Shown: piece by piece, positions 36,937-45,654 of the stretch
Layout of the letters: each line of letters opens with the position of its first letter
How positions within the stretch are numbered: the first letter of the stretch is position 1
The notes under the pieces: model-generated
The model's database searches: none
The model's input: only the letters and a program-made list of their open reading frames with translations
What the model was told of the DNA's origin: nothing
Made by a program: the position numbers and the translations under genes
Assembly: GCA_023428755.1 (NCBI GenBank)
Contig: JAEYWX010000010.1
Span: 186,001 to 250,000 of the forward strand
Length of the DNA stretch: 64,000 bases
Direction: 5' to 3'
Origin: Bacteroidota bacterium
GTDB lineage: Bacteria > Bacteroidota > Bacteroidia > Chitinophagales > Chitinophagaceae

Positions 36937-36964
36937 AAAGCAGAGGATGAAAGTTCTCTGCTTT
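36937..36964 (+). terminator. Rho-independent terminator for transketolase gene
   Basis: AAAGCAGAG and CTCTGCTTT form a 9-bp stem with a 10-base loop, followed by TTTTTATTG. It shows that the transcript ends here without a second subunit. Confidence 0.82.
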
Positions 36965-36966
36965 TT

Positions 36967-38184
36967 TTATTGTGCCCGTAACGAAACCTTTTGTCGTGCC
37001 GCCTTTACAGATGGCACCCACGATGCCAGTAAGGCGATTACAAAAACAGTGAGCATCACCAATAAAATATCGGTGAGGAATATATCAACCGGGTAGTAAT
37101 CAATTACAAATGAACCTTGCAACGGAATCAGTTTAAACGTAACCTGCAAATACGCAAAAATCATCGCCAGTACAATCCCGATTACACTGCCCACAAATGC
37201 CAGCAACACACCTTCCGTTAAAAAAATACGTTGAATAAATTTCTTTTCGGCACCCATGGCCTGCAGTATTTGTATGTCTTGTTCTTTCTCCAGTACCAGC
37301 ATGGTAAGAGCACCGATCATATTAAAGGATGCAATCACCAATATCAACGATAAAATTCCGTAGATCGCCCATTTTTCGAGTTGCATAACGGCGAAGAGTG
37401 AACGATTTTGCTGATACCTGTTCTCCACCAAATAACCTTTGCCCATGATTTGCTGTAATGCTGCTATGGTTTCTTTTTCCGCAGTGGGATCGGTGAGTTT
37501 AATTTCTGCAGCACTGTATTCATTGTGCTTCAAGCCCAGCATTTCTTTTAAAATATCCAGATTGGTGATCACATACTTGTTATCAAAATCCTGCTGAATC
37601 GAAAATGATCCGGTTGGTTGCAAGTTCACGGTGCTGATAGATTCCAATGGATTGCTTGAACTAACACCACGCTTTGGGAGATAAGCTGTGACAGGGGTAA
37701 CCGAACGATCGCTTAACAGGTTCAACGCATTTTCAATGCCTACTCCTAATACCAATGCAGGTGTTTCAATACTTCCTGTTTCAAACTTTCCATTCACCAT
37801 CATCGATGCAACACCGCTGCTTTTGTTATATTCTTCGTCCACCGCTTTTATTACAGCATTGGTTCTGTAATCTCCATTTTGCAAGTGTACATTTTCCTCC
37901 ACTACCATACTTACGGCAGCAATATTCTTCAGCACTTTAATTTTTGCCAGCGTAGCATCATCCAGCAACATAATTTTTTGCTGCGCTGCCGTAATGCGGA
38001 CATCAGGATAAAACGATGAGTACAATGTTTTCACCAAACCTTCAAACCCATTGAAAATACTCAACACCACTACAATGGCAGCGGTACCTACAGCCATAGC
38101 CGTAACCGTTACCCATGCTATAATATTGATGGCATTGGTTGATTTTTTTGATTTAAAATACCGCCAGGCGAAAAGGAAATTCAA
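36967..38184 (-). CDS. LolC/LolE-like lipoprotein-releasing ABC permease
   Basis: A 405-residue FtsX-family permease with the four-TM MacB/LolE topology: TM1 INIIAWVTVTAMAVGTAAIV, a large periplasmic domain (residues ~50-270), then three TM helices near the C-terminus (YGILSLILVIASFNMIGALT, LLAFVGSVIGIVLAMIFAYL, DILLVMLTVFVIALLASWVP). The opening FAWRYFKSKKSTNAINIIAW is typical of LolC/E. The start is TTG at 38184; there is no ATG, and the bases before it are a TCATCATTCATCACTCATCA repeat. It lies downstream of rbfA. The LolD ATPase is not in the window. Confidence 0.85.
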   Translation of the reverse strand: MNFLFAWRYFKSKKSTNAINIIAWVTVTAMAVGTAAIVVVLSIFNGFEGLVKTLYSSFYPDVRITAAQQKIMLLDDATLAKIKVLKNIAAVSMVVEENVHLQNGDYRTNAVIKAVDEEYNKSSGVASMMVNGKFETGSIETPALVLGVGIENALNLLSDRSVTPVTAYLPKRGVSSSNPLESISTVNLQPTGSFSIQQDFDNKYVITNLDILKEMLGLKHNEYSAAEIKLTDPTAEKETIAALQQIMGKGYLVENRYQQNRSLFAVMQLEKWAIYGILSLILVIASFNMIGALTMLVLEKEQDIQILQAMGAEKKFIQRIFLTEGVLLAFVGSVIGIVLAMIFAYLQVTFKLIPLQGSFVIDYYPVDIFLTDILLVMLTVFVIALLASWVPSVKAARQKVSLRAQ

Positions 38185-38187
38185 GAT

Positions 38188-38240
38188 AATGAATGATGAG
38201 TGATGAATGATGAGTGACGACTCTCAACTACAGACTATCG
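38188..38240. repeat. ATGATGAGTG micro-repeat between LolE-like gene and rbfA
   Basis: AATGATGAGTGATGAATGAT plus TGAGTG (38192-38217) is made of ATGA(A/G)TG units, followed by CTACAGACTATCGG up to the rbfA stop. The repeat fills the 57-base gap and sits directly against the TTG start of the LolE-like gene. Confidence 0.6.
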
Positions 38241-38241
38241 G

Positions 38242-38610
38242 CTACAAGTCATCTTTTTTCTCCTCTTCAATTTTCTTAAAGAGTTCTTCCATTTTAAAAA
38301 CCTGCTCCAATGTATCGTCAAGAAAGTATTTGATTTCCGGTACACGGCGCAACTGGTGCTTGATGCTTGCTGCCAGCTCCCGCTTGATCTCATGTGCCTT
38401 GTCTTCCACTTTTTTCAACACCGCCGCATTGTCTTTAGCCTGGAACACACTGAGGTAGATCCTTGCTTCCAGCAGATCGGGTGTTATTTTAACAGATGAA
38501 ATGGACACCAGTCCCCCATCGATCATACTCAATCCCAGCTTTCTGAAAATACCGGTCATTTCTTCGTGAATGACACCTGCTACTTGTTTCTGTCTTTTTC
38601 CTTCTAACAT
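38242..38610 (-). CDS. rbfA: Ribosome-binding factor A
   Basis: A 122-residue KH-fold protein needed for late 30S maturation and 16S 5'-end processing. Family pattern: EGKRQKQVAGVIHEEMTGIF, LVSISSVKITPDLLEARIYL, VLKKVEDKAHEIKRELAASI and LRRVPEIKYFLDDTLEQVF. The acidic/lysine tail KKIEEEKKDDL is normal. Followed 57 bases later by the LolE-like gene. Divergent from the MsbA-like exporter gene. Confidence 0.94.
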   Translation of the reverse strand: MLEGKRQKQVAGVIHEEMTGIFRKLGLSMIDGGLVSISSVKITPDLLEARIYLSVFQAKDNAAVLKKVEDKAHEIKRELAASIKHQLRRVPEIKYFLDDTLEQVFKMEELFKKIEEEKKDDL

Positions 38611-38661
38611 ATCTTCAACATTTAAACGCTGTAAAAGTAGTTACTTTGCGGCGTTTAACGC

Positions 38662-40485
38662 ATGAAACAGTTTCAACGCATTTTCAAATACCTCGGAGTG
38701 TATAAAGGCAAGATCGCTTTATACTTTCTTTTTATTCTTTTATCGATTTTATTTTCCATGGTTTCGCTGGCTATGCTGGCGCCATTTCTGAAATTACTGT
38801 TCAACCAGGAATCGTTGCAGCTGACAGCACCTGTATTTTCCTTTTCTGCAAAGGGAATATCGGATTACATGATGTATAACATCAGTACACTCATCAAAGA
38901 AAAAGGATCCGAAGCGGCATTGGCATTTATCTGTCTTATCATTATTTCATCCGTATTGTTGAAGAATGTGTTTCTCTATCTCTCTTATCGCACATTAGCG
39001 CCCATGCGTAACGGTGTATTAACCCGCTTGCGTGGCGATTTGTACGATAAAGTATTGCAACTACCCATTGGTTATTTTACAGAACAGCGAAAAGGCGACC
39101 TCATTTCCCGTATGAGTAACGATGCCAATGAAGTGGAATGGAGTGTAATGATGGCGTTGGAAGCGTTGATTAAAGAACCGTTAACGATTTTGTTTTATCT
39201 GGTGATGATGGTACTCATCAGTCCGCAGTTATCTCTTTTCTTACTGGTGTTTTTGCCTGTTGCTGCATTTATTATTGGACGTGTAAGCCGTTCATTAAAG
39301 AAACAATCAACCGAAGCCGGCGAAAAAAACGGAATCGTGATTTCGATACTGGATGAAACGTTAACAGGCATCCGGGTTATTAAAGCATTTACTGCTGAAA
39401 AGCTGCTGGGACAACGGTTTCACCAAATGAACCAGGAACTGAATCATATCCGTAATAAAATAAATTTCCGGAAAGATATGGCTTCGCCTTTATCGGAGTT
39501 TATGGGAGTAATGGTGTTGAGTGGTGTGTTATGGTTTGGCGGACGATTGGTATTGGGCGATAATGCAGGCGGACTTACCCCCGATGGTTTCATTACTTAC
39601 ATTTTATTTTTTACACAGATCATTAATCCTGCTAAATCACTTTCATCAGCATTTTACAATACACGAAGAGGCAGTGCTGCTATTGAGCGCATTGAAGAAA
39701 TACTGAATGCTCCGGTTGTGGTGGAAGAAAAAGCAAATGCAATTGTGATCCCTTCATTTAAACATAGCATTGAATTCAAAAATGTTTCGTTTGGTTATTT
39801 TGATGTAACCATTTTAAAAAATATCAATCTCACATTACGAAAAGGAAAAACCATTGCACTGGTTGGTTCAAGCGGTTCAGGCAAATCAACATTAGCCGAT
39901 CTTGTTCCCCGGTTTCATGATGTGAGCAGCGGCGAAATACTTGTTGATGGTGTAAACATCAAAGATTATTCGATCAACAGTCTTCGTCAATTGATGGGTA
40001 TTGTAACCCAGGAACCGATTCTTTTCAATGACAGTATTGCCAATAATATTGCATTGAGCAAGCCGGAGGCAAGTAATGCAGAAATTGAAGCGGCAGCAAA
40101 AATTGCCAACGCCCACGACTTTATTCTTCAAAAAGAAAATGGGTATGACGAAAACATTGGCGACCGTGGCAGTAAGCTCAGCGGGGGTGAACGCCAACGT
40201 GTAACCATTGCCCGGGCTGTATTAAAAAATCCGCCGATCCTTATTTTAGATGAAGCGACCTCATCGCTTGATACTGAAAGTGAACGGCTTGTACAGGATG
40301 CCATCAACCACCTGATGCAGGAACGCACCAGCCTGGTAATTGCCCACCGGTTATCGACCGTACGGCATGCCGATGAAATACTGGTTTTGCAAAAAGGCGA
40401 AATTGTGGAACGGGGCACCCACGATGAATTGGTGGCCTTAAACGGCTTTTACCGCAAGCTGGTAGACATGCAAGAGGTGCGGTAA
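38662..40485 (+). CDS. MsbA-like ABC exporter (fused permease-ATPase)
   Basis: A 607-residue half-transporter that would act as a homodimer, probably flipping lipid A or another lipid across the inner membrane. Six TM helices fill about residues 15-330 (YFLFILLSILFSMVSLAMLA, AFICLIIISSVLLKNVFLYL). The ATPase domain has Walker A GSSGSGKST, Q-loop VTQEPILFND, signature KLSGGERQRVTIARAVL, Walker B ILILDEATSSLD and switch His in IAHRLSTVRHAD. Substrate is inferred from family resemblance only. A TTACTTTG -7-like element lies just upstream. Confidence 0.92.
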   Translation: MKQFQRIFKYLGVYKGKIALYFLFILLSILFSMVSLAMLAPFLKLLFNQESLQLTAPVFSFSAKGISDYMMYNISTLIKEKGSEAALAFICLIIISSVLLKNVFLYLSYRTLAPMRNGVLTRLRGDLYDKVLQLPIGYFTEQRKGDLISRMSNDANEVEWSVMMALEALIKEPLTILFYLVMMVLISPQLSLFLLVFLPVAAFIIGRVSRSLKKQSTEAGEKNGIVISILDETLTGIRVIKAFTAEKLLGQRFHQMNQELNHIRNKINFRKDMASPLSEFMGVMVLSGVLWFGGRLVLGDNAGGLTPDGFITYILFFTQIINPAKSLSSAFYNTRRGSAAIERIEEILNAPVVVEEKANAIVIPSFKHSIEFKNVSFGYFDVTILKNINLTLRKGKTIALVGSSGSGKSTLADLVPRFHDVSSGEILVDGVNIKDYSINSLRQLMGIVTQEPILFNDSIANNIALSKPEASNAEIEAAAKIANAHDFILQKENGYDENIGDRGSKLSGGERQRVTIARAVLKNPPILILDEATSSLDTESERLVQDAINHLMQERTSLVIAHRLSTVRHADEILVLQKGEIVERGTHDELVALNGFYRKLVDMQEVR

Positions 40486-40651
40486 GATTTCTTTCGGCCG
40501 ATTTCCTTTTCTCAATAATTCCCCTATCTTTATAGAGTTAATGTGAATTCAGTTCTGCTTTCTGACCTGCAAGGTGCTTTTCGTTCGATCAGTTTCCCCG
40601 GTTTCAGTTGCTATCTCTGGTTCATGATTTTTGTTTTTTAATTTATTTTTT

Positions 40652-41053
40652 GTGAACATTTACGTAGGAAACCTGGCTTGGTCTATGACGAACGAAGACC
40701 TCGCTGCTCTGTTTGAGCAATTTGGAACAGTAACATCTGCCAAAATTTTAACCGACAAATTCTCTGGCCGTAGCAAGGGTTTTGCATTTGTTGAAATGGA
40801 CAATGCAGAAGAAGCGCAAGCTGCTATCAGCCAACTGAACGATACTGATGTTCAGGGACGCAAGATTGTAGTGAACGAAGCTCAGCCGAAAAAAGATGAC
40901 GGTGGCTTCAAGAAGCGCAGCTTTGGCGGCGGTGGTGGTGGCTTCCGTGGCGGTAACGGCGGTGGCGGCTACAAAGGCGGTGGCGGCGGCTACAAAGGTG
41001 GCGGCGGCGGCTACAAAGGTGGCGGCGGCGGTGGTTATAACAGAGATTATTAA
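40652..41053 (+). CDS. Glycine-rich RRM RNA-binding protein
   Basis: A 133-residue protein starting at GTG 40652 (MNIYVGNLAWSMTNEDLAAL). One RRM (residues 1-80) with RNP2 IYVGNL and RNP1 KGFAFVEM, then a lysine patch (QPKKDDGGFKKRSF) and a glycine-rich tail with a GGYKGGG repeat ending YNRDY. Such proteins bind single-stranded RNA and in cyanobacteria and Bacteroidota are linked to cold response. The ~165-base leader has no ORF and may be regulatory. A strong palindromic terminator follows. Confidence 0.92.
   Translation: MNIYVGNLAWSMTNEDLAALFEQFGTVTSAKILTDKFSGRSKGFAFVEMDNAEEAQAAISQLNDTDVQGRKIVVNEAQPKKDDGGFKKRSFGGGGGGFRGGNGGGGYKGGGGGYKGGGGGYKGGGGGGYNRDY
40964..41026 (+). repeat. 21-base tandem repeat coding GGYKGGG (three copies)
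   Basis: Three in-frame 21-base units (GGCGGCTACAAAGGYGGYGG plus C) start at 40964, 40985 and 41006; copies two and three are identical. The unit number is probably variable between strains. Confidence 0.85.
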
Positions 41054-41077
41054 TCAGGTCCAACTCAAGCAATATTT

Positions 41078-41103
41078 AAAATCCCTTCGTACGAAGGGAT
41101 TTT
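41078..41103 (+). terminator. Rho-independent terminator for RRM gene
   Basis: AAAATCCCTTCGT followed directly by its exact complement, then TTT. Stem of up to 13 bp. Confidence 0.88.
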
Positions 41104-41198
41104 TTTGTGCGGGTAATCTGTCAAAGGATGCCAACCTTGTTATATAATTTACCAATAGCTGCAGATTGCAAACGGTTGGCAAACCTTTACGCATAAAA

Positions 41199-41225
41199 AA
41201 ATCCTCCCGTTTTACAGGAGGATTT
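41199..41225 (-). terminator. Rho-independent terminator for DksA-like gene
   Basis: AAATCCTCC and GGAGGATTT form a 9-bp stem with a 9-base loop, followed on the minus strand by TTTTATGC. Confidence 0.8.
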
Positions 41226-41249
41226 CTATTTCAAGTAATCTGAAACTAA

Positions 41250-42131
41250 TTATTCGCCGGCTGGCTGCGGACCTTTTACGATCCCCATCTTCGCTTCAAT
41301 ACTGAGCGTAGCATGTGGTACAGCACGTAAGCGTGCCTTATCGATGAGCTTGCCGGTTACACGACATACACCGTAGGTTTTATTTTCAATCCGCATCAAC
41401 GCTTTTTCCAGGTGATCGATGTAGGTAATCTGGCGACTGGCCATTTGGCTCAGTTGTTCACGTTCCATACTTACACTTCCATCTTCCATGGTCATATAAC
41501 GTCCATCATCCCCATCGCCACCTTGATCATCCTTGCGGGTGATGAGGCCTTGCAAATAGTTTAATTCTTTTTTCGCTGCCTCGTGCTTCCGTTGAATCAG
41601 TTCTTTGAACTCCTGCAGATCAGCATCACTGTAACGTACCATAGGGCCCTGGGGCACTTCTGTTACATTTTTATCCAGCACCGACTTTGTAAAATCGGGT
41701 TGGTAACGTACAGAGGTAGATACAGATGTTTTAATTGGCTTCACTTCCTTGGGAGGCGTCGGCTTTTTTGCTTCTTTTTTCAAATCTTTAATCGCTTGTT
41801 TAACGGTTGGTTTAATAGCGCTGTCGGGTTTTGCAACCGGTGCAGGCGTTTTTACTTCGGACTTAGCTGCCTTTGGCGGTACTGGCTTTGCAGCAGGTTT
41901 CGCAGCAGGCTTAGGGGCTGGTTTCGCCGCCTTCGCCGGTGCCTTGGTAGCTGGCTTTGGTGCCGCTTTTTTAGGAGCCGCTTTTCTCACAACTGGCTTT
42001 GCAACCGCCTTTTTAGGAGCTGGCTTTTTTGCAGCCGGGGCTGGTTTCGCCGGTTTTTTGGCGGCGGGTTTTGCAGCCGGTTTTGCCGCTTTTTTGGGAG
42101 CAGGCTTTGCTGCTTTCTTTTTTGTTGCCAT
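41250..42131 (-). CDS. DksA/TraR-family protein with histone-H1-like Ala-Lys-Pro tail
   Basis: A 293-residue protein in two parts. Residues 1-~140 are low complexity, almost only Ala, Lys and Pro (KKAAKPAPKKAAKPAAKPA-type repeats), like histone H1 tails and expected to bind nucleic acid. The C-terminal ~125 residues are a DksA/TraR coiled-coil domain (YSDADLQEFKELIQRKHEAA, QMASRQITYIDHLEKALMRI, then YGVCRVTGKLI and RAVPHATLSIEAK). Only one Cys of the four-Cys zinc finger remains (GVCRVTGK), so zinc binding is unlikely. The start lies one base after the ileS stop, with AAGGAGGATAGA as a rare strong Shine-Dalgarno. Likely co-transcribed with ileS. Confidence 0.85.
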   Translation of the reverse strand: MATKKKAAKPAPKKAAKPAAKPAAKKPAKPAPAAKKPAPKKAVAKPVVRKAAPKKAAPKPATKAPAKAAKPAPKPAAKPAAKPVPPKAAKSEVKTPAPVAKPDSAIKPTVKQAIKDLKKEAKKPTPPKEVKPIKTSVSTSVRYQPDFTKSVLDKNVTEVPQGPMVRYSDADLQEFKELIQRKHEAAKKELNYLQGLITRKDDQGGDGDDGRYMTMEDGSVSMEREQLSQMASRQITYIDHLEKALMRIENKTYGVCRVTGKLIDKARLRAVPHATLSIEAKMGIVKGPQPAGE

Positions 42132-42132
42132 T

Positions 42133-45100
42133 CTATCCTCCTTTTTTGAGTACTTGTACTTTTATGGGAATATCATTTATCTCAACTTCAATGCCATCCG
42201 TTAAAGCTGGCGAAAAGTCAAGATCGTCTGCCAAAATTTCGGCGCAAATATAGGATTTAAATTGGGTGAAGGAAGAGCGGAGGTTTTCGTTGTCCGAAAC
42301 CAGCACACTGATCCTGTCCGTCAGCTCAAAACCACTTTCTTTGCGGATCTTCTGGATGCGGTTCACCAGTTCCCGGGCGTTACCCTCGTTGAGTAATTCA
42401 GGACTGATGGTGACATCCAGCGCCACGGTAACGGCTCCCTTATTGGTTACCATCCAGCCGGGCACATCCTCGCTTACAATTTCAACATCCGTCAAATATA
42501 GGGTAACCGTTTCATTATCAATTAACAGGTTATAAACAGTTTCACGCTCAAATTGACTGATATCATCCTGGCTGAATTGAGCCAGCGCAGATGATACCGC
42601 TTTCATCTTCGCCCCCAGCTTTTTGCCCAAGGCAATAAAGTTGGGTTTGATCTTCTTTTTGATGAAGGTATTATCGGCCGTAAGGTATTCGATCTCTTTT
42701 ACGTTCACTTCACTCTTAATGATGTCTTCCACCTTTTCGAACTGCAGCTTCATGTTGGGGTTCAGTACAGGAATCATCACCTTTTGCAATGGTTGACGCA
42801 CTTTAATGTTCACTTTTTTGCGGAGTGATAACACCAGTGATGAAGCGTCCTGTGCCAGTTGCATACGCTCTTCCAAAGCTGCATCGATCAACGATTCATC
42901 TGCAACAGGGAAATCAACGTGATGGATAGATGCTGCGTTGAAGCGGTTGCTCACCTTGTTCAGTTCTGTAAAGATGGCATCGCTGAAGAAGGGTGATACG
43001 GGTGCCATTAAACGGAGTACCGTTTCCAAACATTCGTACAAGGTTTGGTACGCACTGATCTTATCCTGCTCGTACTCACCTTTCCAGAAACGGCGGCGGC
43101 ACAAACGCACATACCAGTTACTCAAATGCTCATCTACAAATTCTTCAATTAAACGACCGGCCTGTGTTGGTTCGTAATCATCCATTGCATCGGTTACCTT
43201 TTTGATAAGCGTATGCAGTGATGACAAAATCCACTGATCAATTTCCGGACGATTTTTTACAGGGATAGCTGCTTCTTTAAACGCAAAGCCATCTACGTTA
43301 GCATACAATGCGAAGAACTGGTAGGTATTGTAAAGTGTACCAAAGAATTTGCGTTGTACTTCTTTGATACCTTCAATATCAAATTTCAGGTTATCCCAAG
43401 GCGATGCATTGGTGATGAGGTACCAACGGGTAGCATCAGCTCCAAACTTCTCGATGGTTTCAAACGGATTCACCACGTTGCCGAGGCGCTTACTCATTTT
43501 GTTACCGTTCTTATCGAGCACCAAACCATTACTCACTACTGTTTTGTATGCTACACTATCATAAACCAATGAAGCGATTGCATGGAGAGTGTAGAACCAG
43601 CCACGTGTCTGATCCACACCTTCGGCAATAAAGCTTGCAGGATACAGGTCTTCGAACTTCTCAACACCTGCAGGCAATTTGAACGGGTACTTCTCGCCTT
43701 TCTTCACTTTCTCATGATCCAGTCCCCATTGTGCATAAGGCATTGCACCACTATCGAACCAAACATCGATTAAGTCCGGCACACGTTTCATTGCTTTACC
43801 GCTTGGACTGATGAGAACGATCTCATCAACATACGGTTTGTGCAAATCGATATCGTTGCCTAAATATTTTGCATTGTTGGTGCCGAGTGTTGCATCTGCT
43901 TTCGCTGCGTTTTCTTTCAACTCTTCAACTGTACCAATGCAGATTTCTTCTTCACCATCTTCTGTTTTCCAGATAGGCAATGCAGTTCCCCAGAAACGTG
44001 AACGGCTCAGGTTCCAGTCAACCATGTTCTCTAACCAGTTACCAAAGCGGCCTTCACCTGTTGACTTTGGTTTCCAGTTGATGGTTTTATTCAACTCCAC
44101 CATCTTGTCTTTGATGGCCGTTGTTTTGATGAACCAAGCATCAAGCGGATAATACAAAATCGGTTTGTCAGTTCTCCAGCAATGCGGATAACTGTGTTCG
44201 TATTTCTCTACTTTGAATGCACGGTTTTCTTTTTTGAGTTTTACGCAGATGTCAACATTCACATCTACATAATCTTTCTCGTCTTTGTAATTCTTTACGT
44301 AACGATTGCTGAACTCGCCCAATCCATCCAAAAACTTTCCTTCACGATCAACCATCGTTAAAATACCGATGTTGTATTTTTTACCAACACGATAGTCATC
44401 TGCACCAAAAGCAGGAGCAGTATGAACGATACCTGTACCATCTTCAGTAGTAACAAAATCTCCGATCAATACACGGAAAGGATCAGCATCAGGCGTAATG
44501 CGTTTTACTTCATCAATGCTGTTTGCTTCATAGGGCAACAGTTGCTCGTAATGCAAACCTTCAAGCTGCGAACCTTTAAATGAAGTGATGATCTTCCAGG
44601 GAAGTATTTTCTGCTCACCATTGTATCCTTCAAAATCACCATTCTCTCCTTCTGCTTTCAGGTACTTGTGCACCAGATCTTTCGCCAGCACCACATTTAC
44701 CGGCAGGTGCGTATATGGATTGAATGTTTGTACCAACACATACTCAATGTTTGGTCCAACAGTTAAACCGAGATTACTTGGCAAGGTCCACGGTGTAGTT
44801 GTCCATGCCATGAAGAACACTTCTGCACCATGCACTGCATCATGCAAAAACTTACTCTTCTCATCCTGTGTTGCACGGAACATCACCGTTGCACTCGTGT
44901 CCTTTACATCTTTGTACGTACCGGGTTGGTTCAACTCATGCGAACTTAAACCTGTACCTGCTGCCGGTGAATAAGGTTGAATGCTCACACTCTCGTACAG
45001 CAAACCTTTTTTGTACAACTGCTGCAGCAACCACCACAATGTTTCAATGTAATTATTGTCGAACGTGATGTAAGGATCGTTCAGATCAACCCAGTAGCCC

Positions 45101-45519
45101 ATCTTCTTCGTAATCTCATCCCACTTGTCTTTATAACGCAATACCGCTTCTCGGCATTTTTTGTTGTATTCTTCAACCGTGATCTTTACGCCGATATCTT
45201 CCTTCGTAATACCGAGTTCCTTCTCCACACCTAGCTCAATGGGCAAACCATGTGTATCCCATCCGCCCTTTCGGTTTACTTTGAAACCCTTCATGGTTTT
45301 GTAGCGACAAACCAGATCCTTTAACGTACGGGAAATAACGTGGTGAATACCGGGCATACCGTTGGCACTGGGCGGACCTTCGTAAAACACAAACGGTGTG
45401 GCCCCATCCCTTACGGCTATACTTTTTTCAAATGCCTGCTCTGCATCCCATCTTGTCAGTATTTCCTGTTCAATGGAGGGTAAATTCAGCTGTGAAAATT
45501 CTCTGTATTTCGTGCTCAT
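42133..45519 (-). CDS. ileS: Isoleucyl-tRNA synthetase
   Basis: Charges tRNA-Ile. 1128 residues from ATG 45519 (MSTKYREFSQLNLPSIEQEI); the longer frame to 45582 has no family match. Class I signatures: GPPSANGMPGIHH (HIGH box degenerate to GIHH) and NGNKMSKRLGN (KMSKS box). The CP1 editing domain lies between about residues 200 and 400 (WTTPWTLPSNLGLTVGP, GTGIVHTAPAFGADDY). The length and the degenerate HIGH box suggest the eukaryote-like IleS type that is often resistant to mupirocin. The anticodon-binding domain follows from about residue 680. Followed after one base by the DksA-like gene. Confidence 0.96.
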   Translation of the reverse strand: MSTKYREFSQLNLPSIEQEILTRWDAEQAFEKSIAVRDGATPFVFYEGPPSANGMPGIHHVISRTLKDLVCRYKTMKGFKVNRKGGWDTHGLPIELGVEKELGITKEDIGVKITVEEYNKKCREAVLRYKDKWDEITKKMGYWVDLNDPYITFDNNYIETLWWLLQQLYKKGLLYESVSIQPYSPAAGTGLSSHELNQPGTYKDVKDTSATVMFRATQDEKSKFLHDAVHGAEVFFMAWTTTPWTLPSNLGLTVGPNIEYVLVQTFNPYTHLPVNVVLAKDLVHKYLKAEGENGDFEGYNGEQKILPWKIITSFKGSQLEGLHYEQLLPYEANSIDEVKRITPDADPFRVLIGDFVTTEDGTGIVHTAPAFGADDYRVGKKYNIGILTMVDREGKFLDGLGEFSNRYVKNYKDEKDYVDVNVDICVKLKKENRAFKVEKYEHSYPHCWRTDKPILYYPLDAWFIKTTAIKDKMVELNKTINWKPKSTGEGRFGNWLENMVDWNLSRSRFWGTALPIWKTEDGEEEICIGTVEELKENAAKADATLGTNNAKYLGNDIDLHKPYVDEIVLISPSGKAMKRVPDLIDVWFDSGAMPYAQWGLDHEKVKKGEKYPFKLPAGVEKFEDLYPASFIAEGVDQTRGWFYTLHAIASLVYDSVAYKTVVSNGLVLDKNGNKMSKRLGNVVNPFETIEKFGADATRWYLITNASPWDNLKFDIEGIKEVQRKFFGTLYNTYQFFALYANVDGFAFKEAAIPVKNRPEIDQWILSSLHTLIKKVTDAMDDYEPTQAGRLIEEFVDEHLSNWYVRLCRRRFWKGEYEQDKISAYQTLYECLETVLRLMAPVSPFFSDAIFTELNKVSNRFNAASIHHVDFPVADESLIDAALEERMQLAQDASSLVLSLRKKVNIKVRQPLQKVMIPVLNPNMKLQFEKVEDIIKSEVNVKEIEYLTADNTFIKKKIKPNFIALGKKLGAKMKAVSSALAQFSQDDISQFERETVYNLLIDNETVTLYLTDVEIVSEDVPGWMVTNKGAVTVALDVTISPELLNEGNARELVNRIQKIRKESGFELTDRISVLVSDNENLRSSFTQFKSYICAEILADDLDFSPALTDGIEVEINDIPIKVQVLKKGG

Positions 45520-45601
45520 ATGAATAAATCGGTCGTAATTCTCTTTAAAAAGTGGCCAAAGGTAAGAAGTTTCGGCAGGCAACCGAGGCGTATTTCAGCT
45601 A

Positions 45602-45634
45602 AAAACCCCAAACAACAAGGCTGTTTGGGGTTTT
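45602..45634 (-). terminator. Rho-independent terminator for FecA-like receptor gene
   Basis: AAAACCCCAAACA and TGTTTGGGGTTTT form a 13-bp stem with a 7-base loop; T-rich on the minus strand. It separates the receptor gene from ileS. Confidence 0.88.
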
Positions 45635-45654
45635 CGCAAATAAACGGAGTGCGT

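Noticed and set aside
41583..42204. Long plus-strand frames opposite the DksA-like gene
   Set aside because: They are mirror images of the Ala/Lys/Pro repeat (giving Arg/Phe/Trp- or Ala/Gly/Phe-rich peptides), with no independent support.
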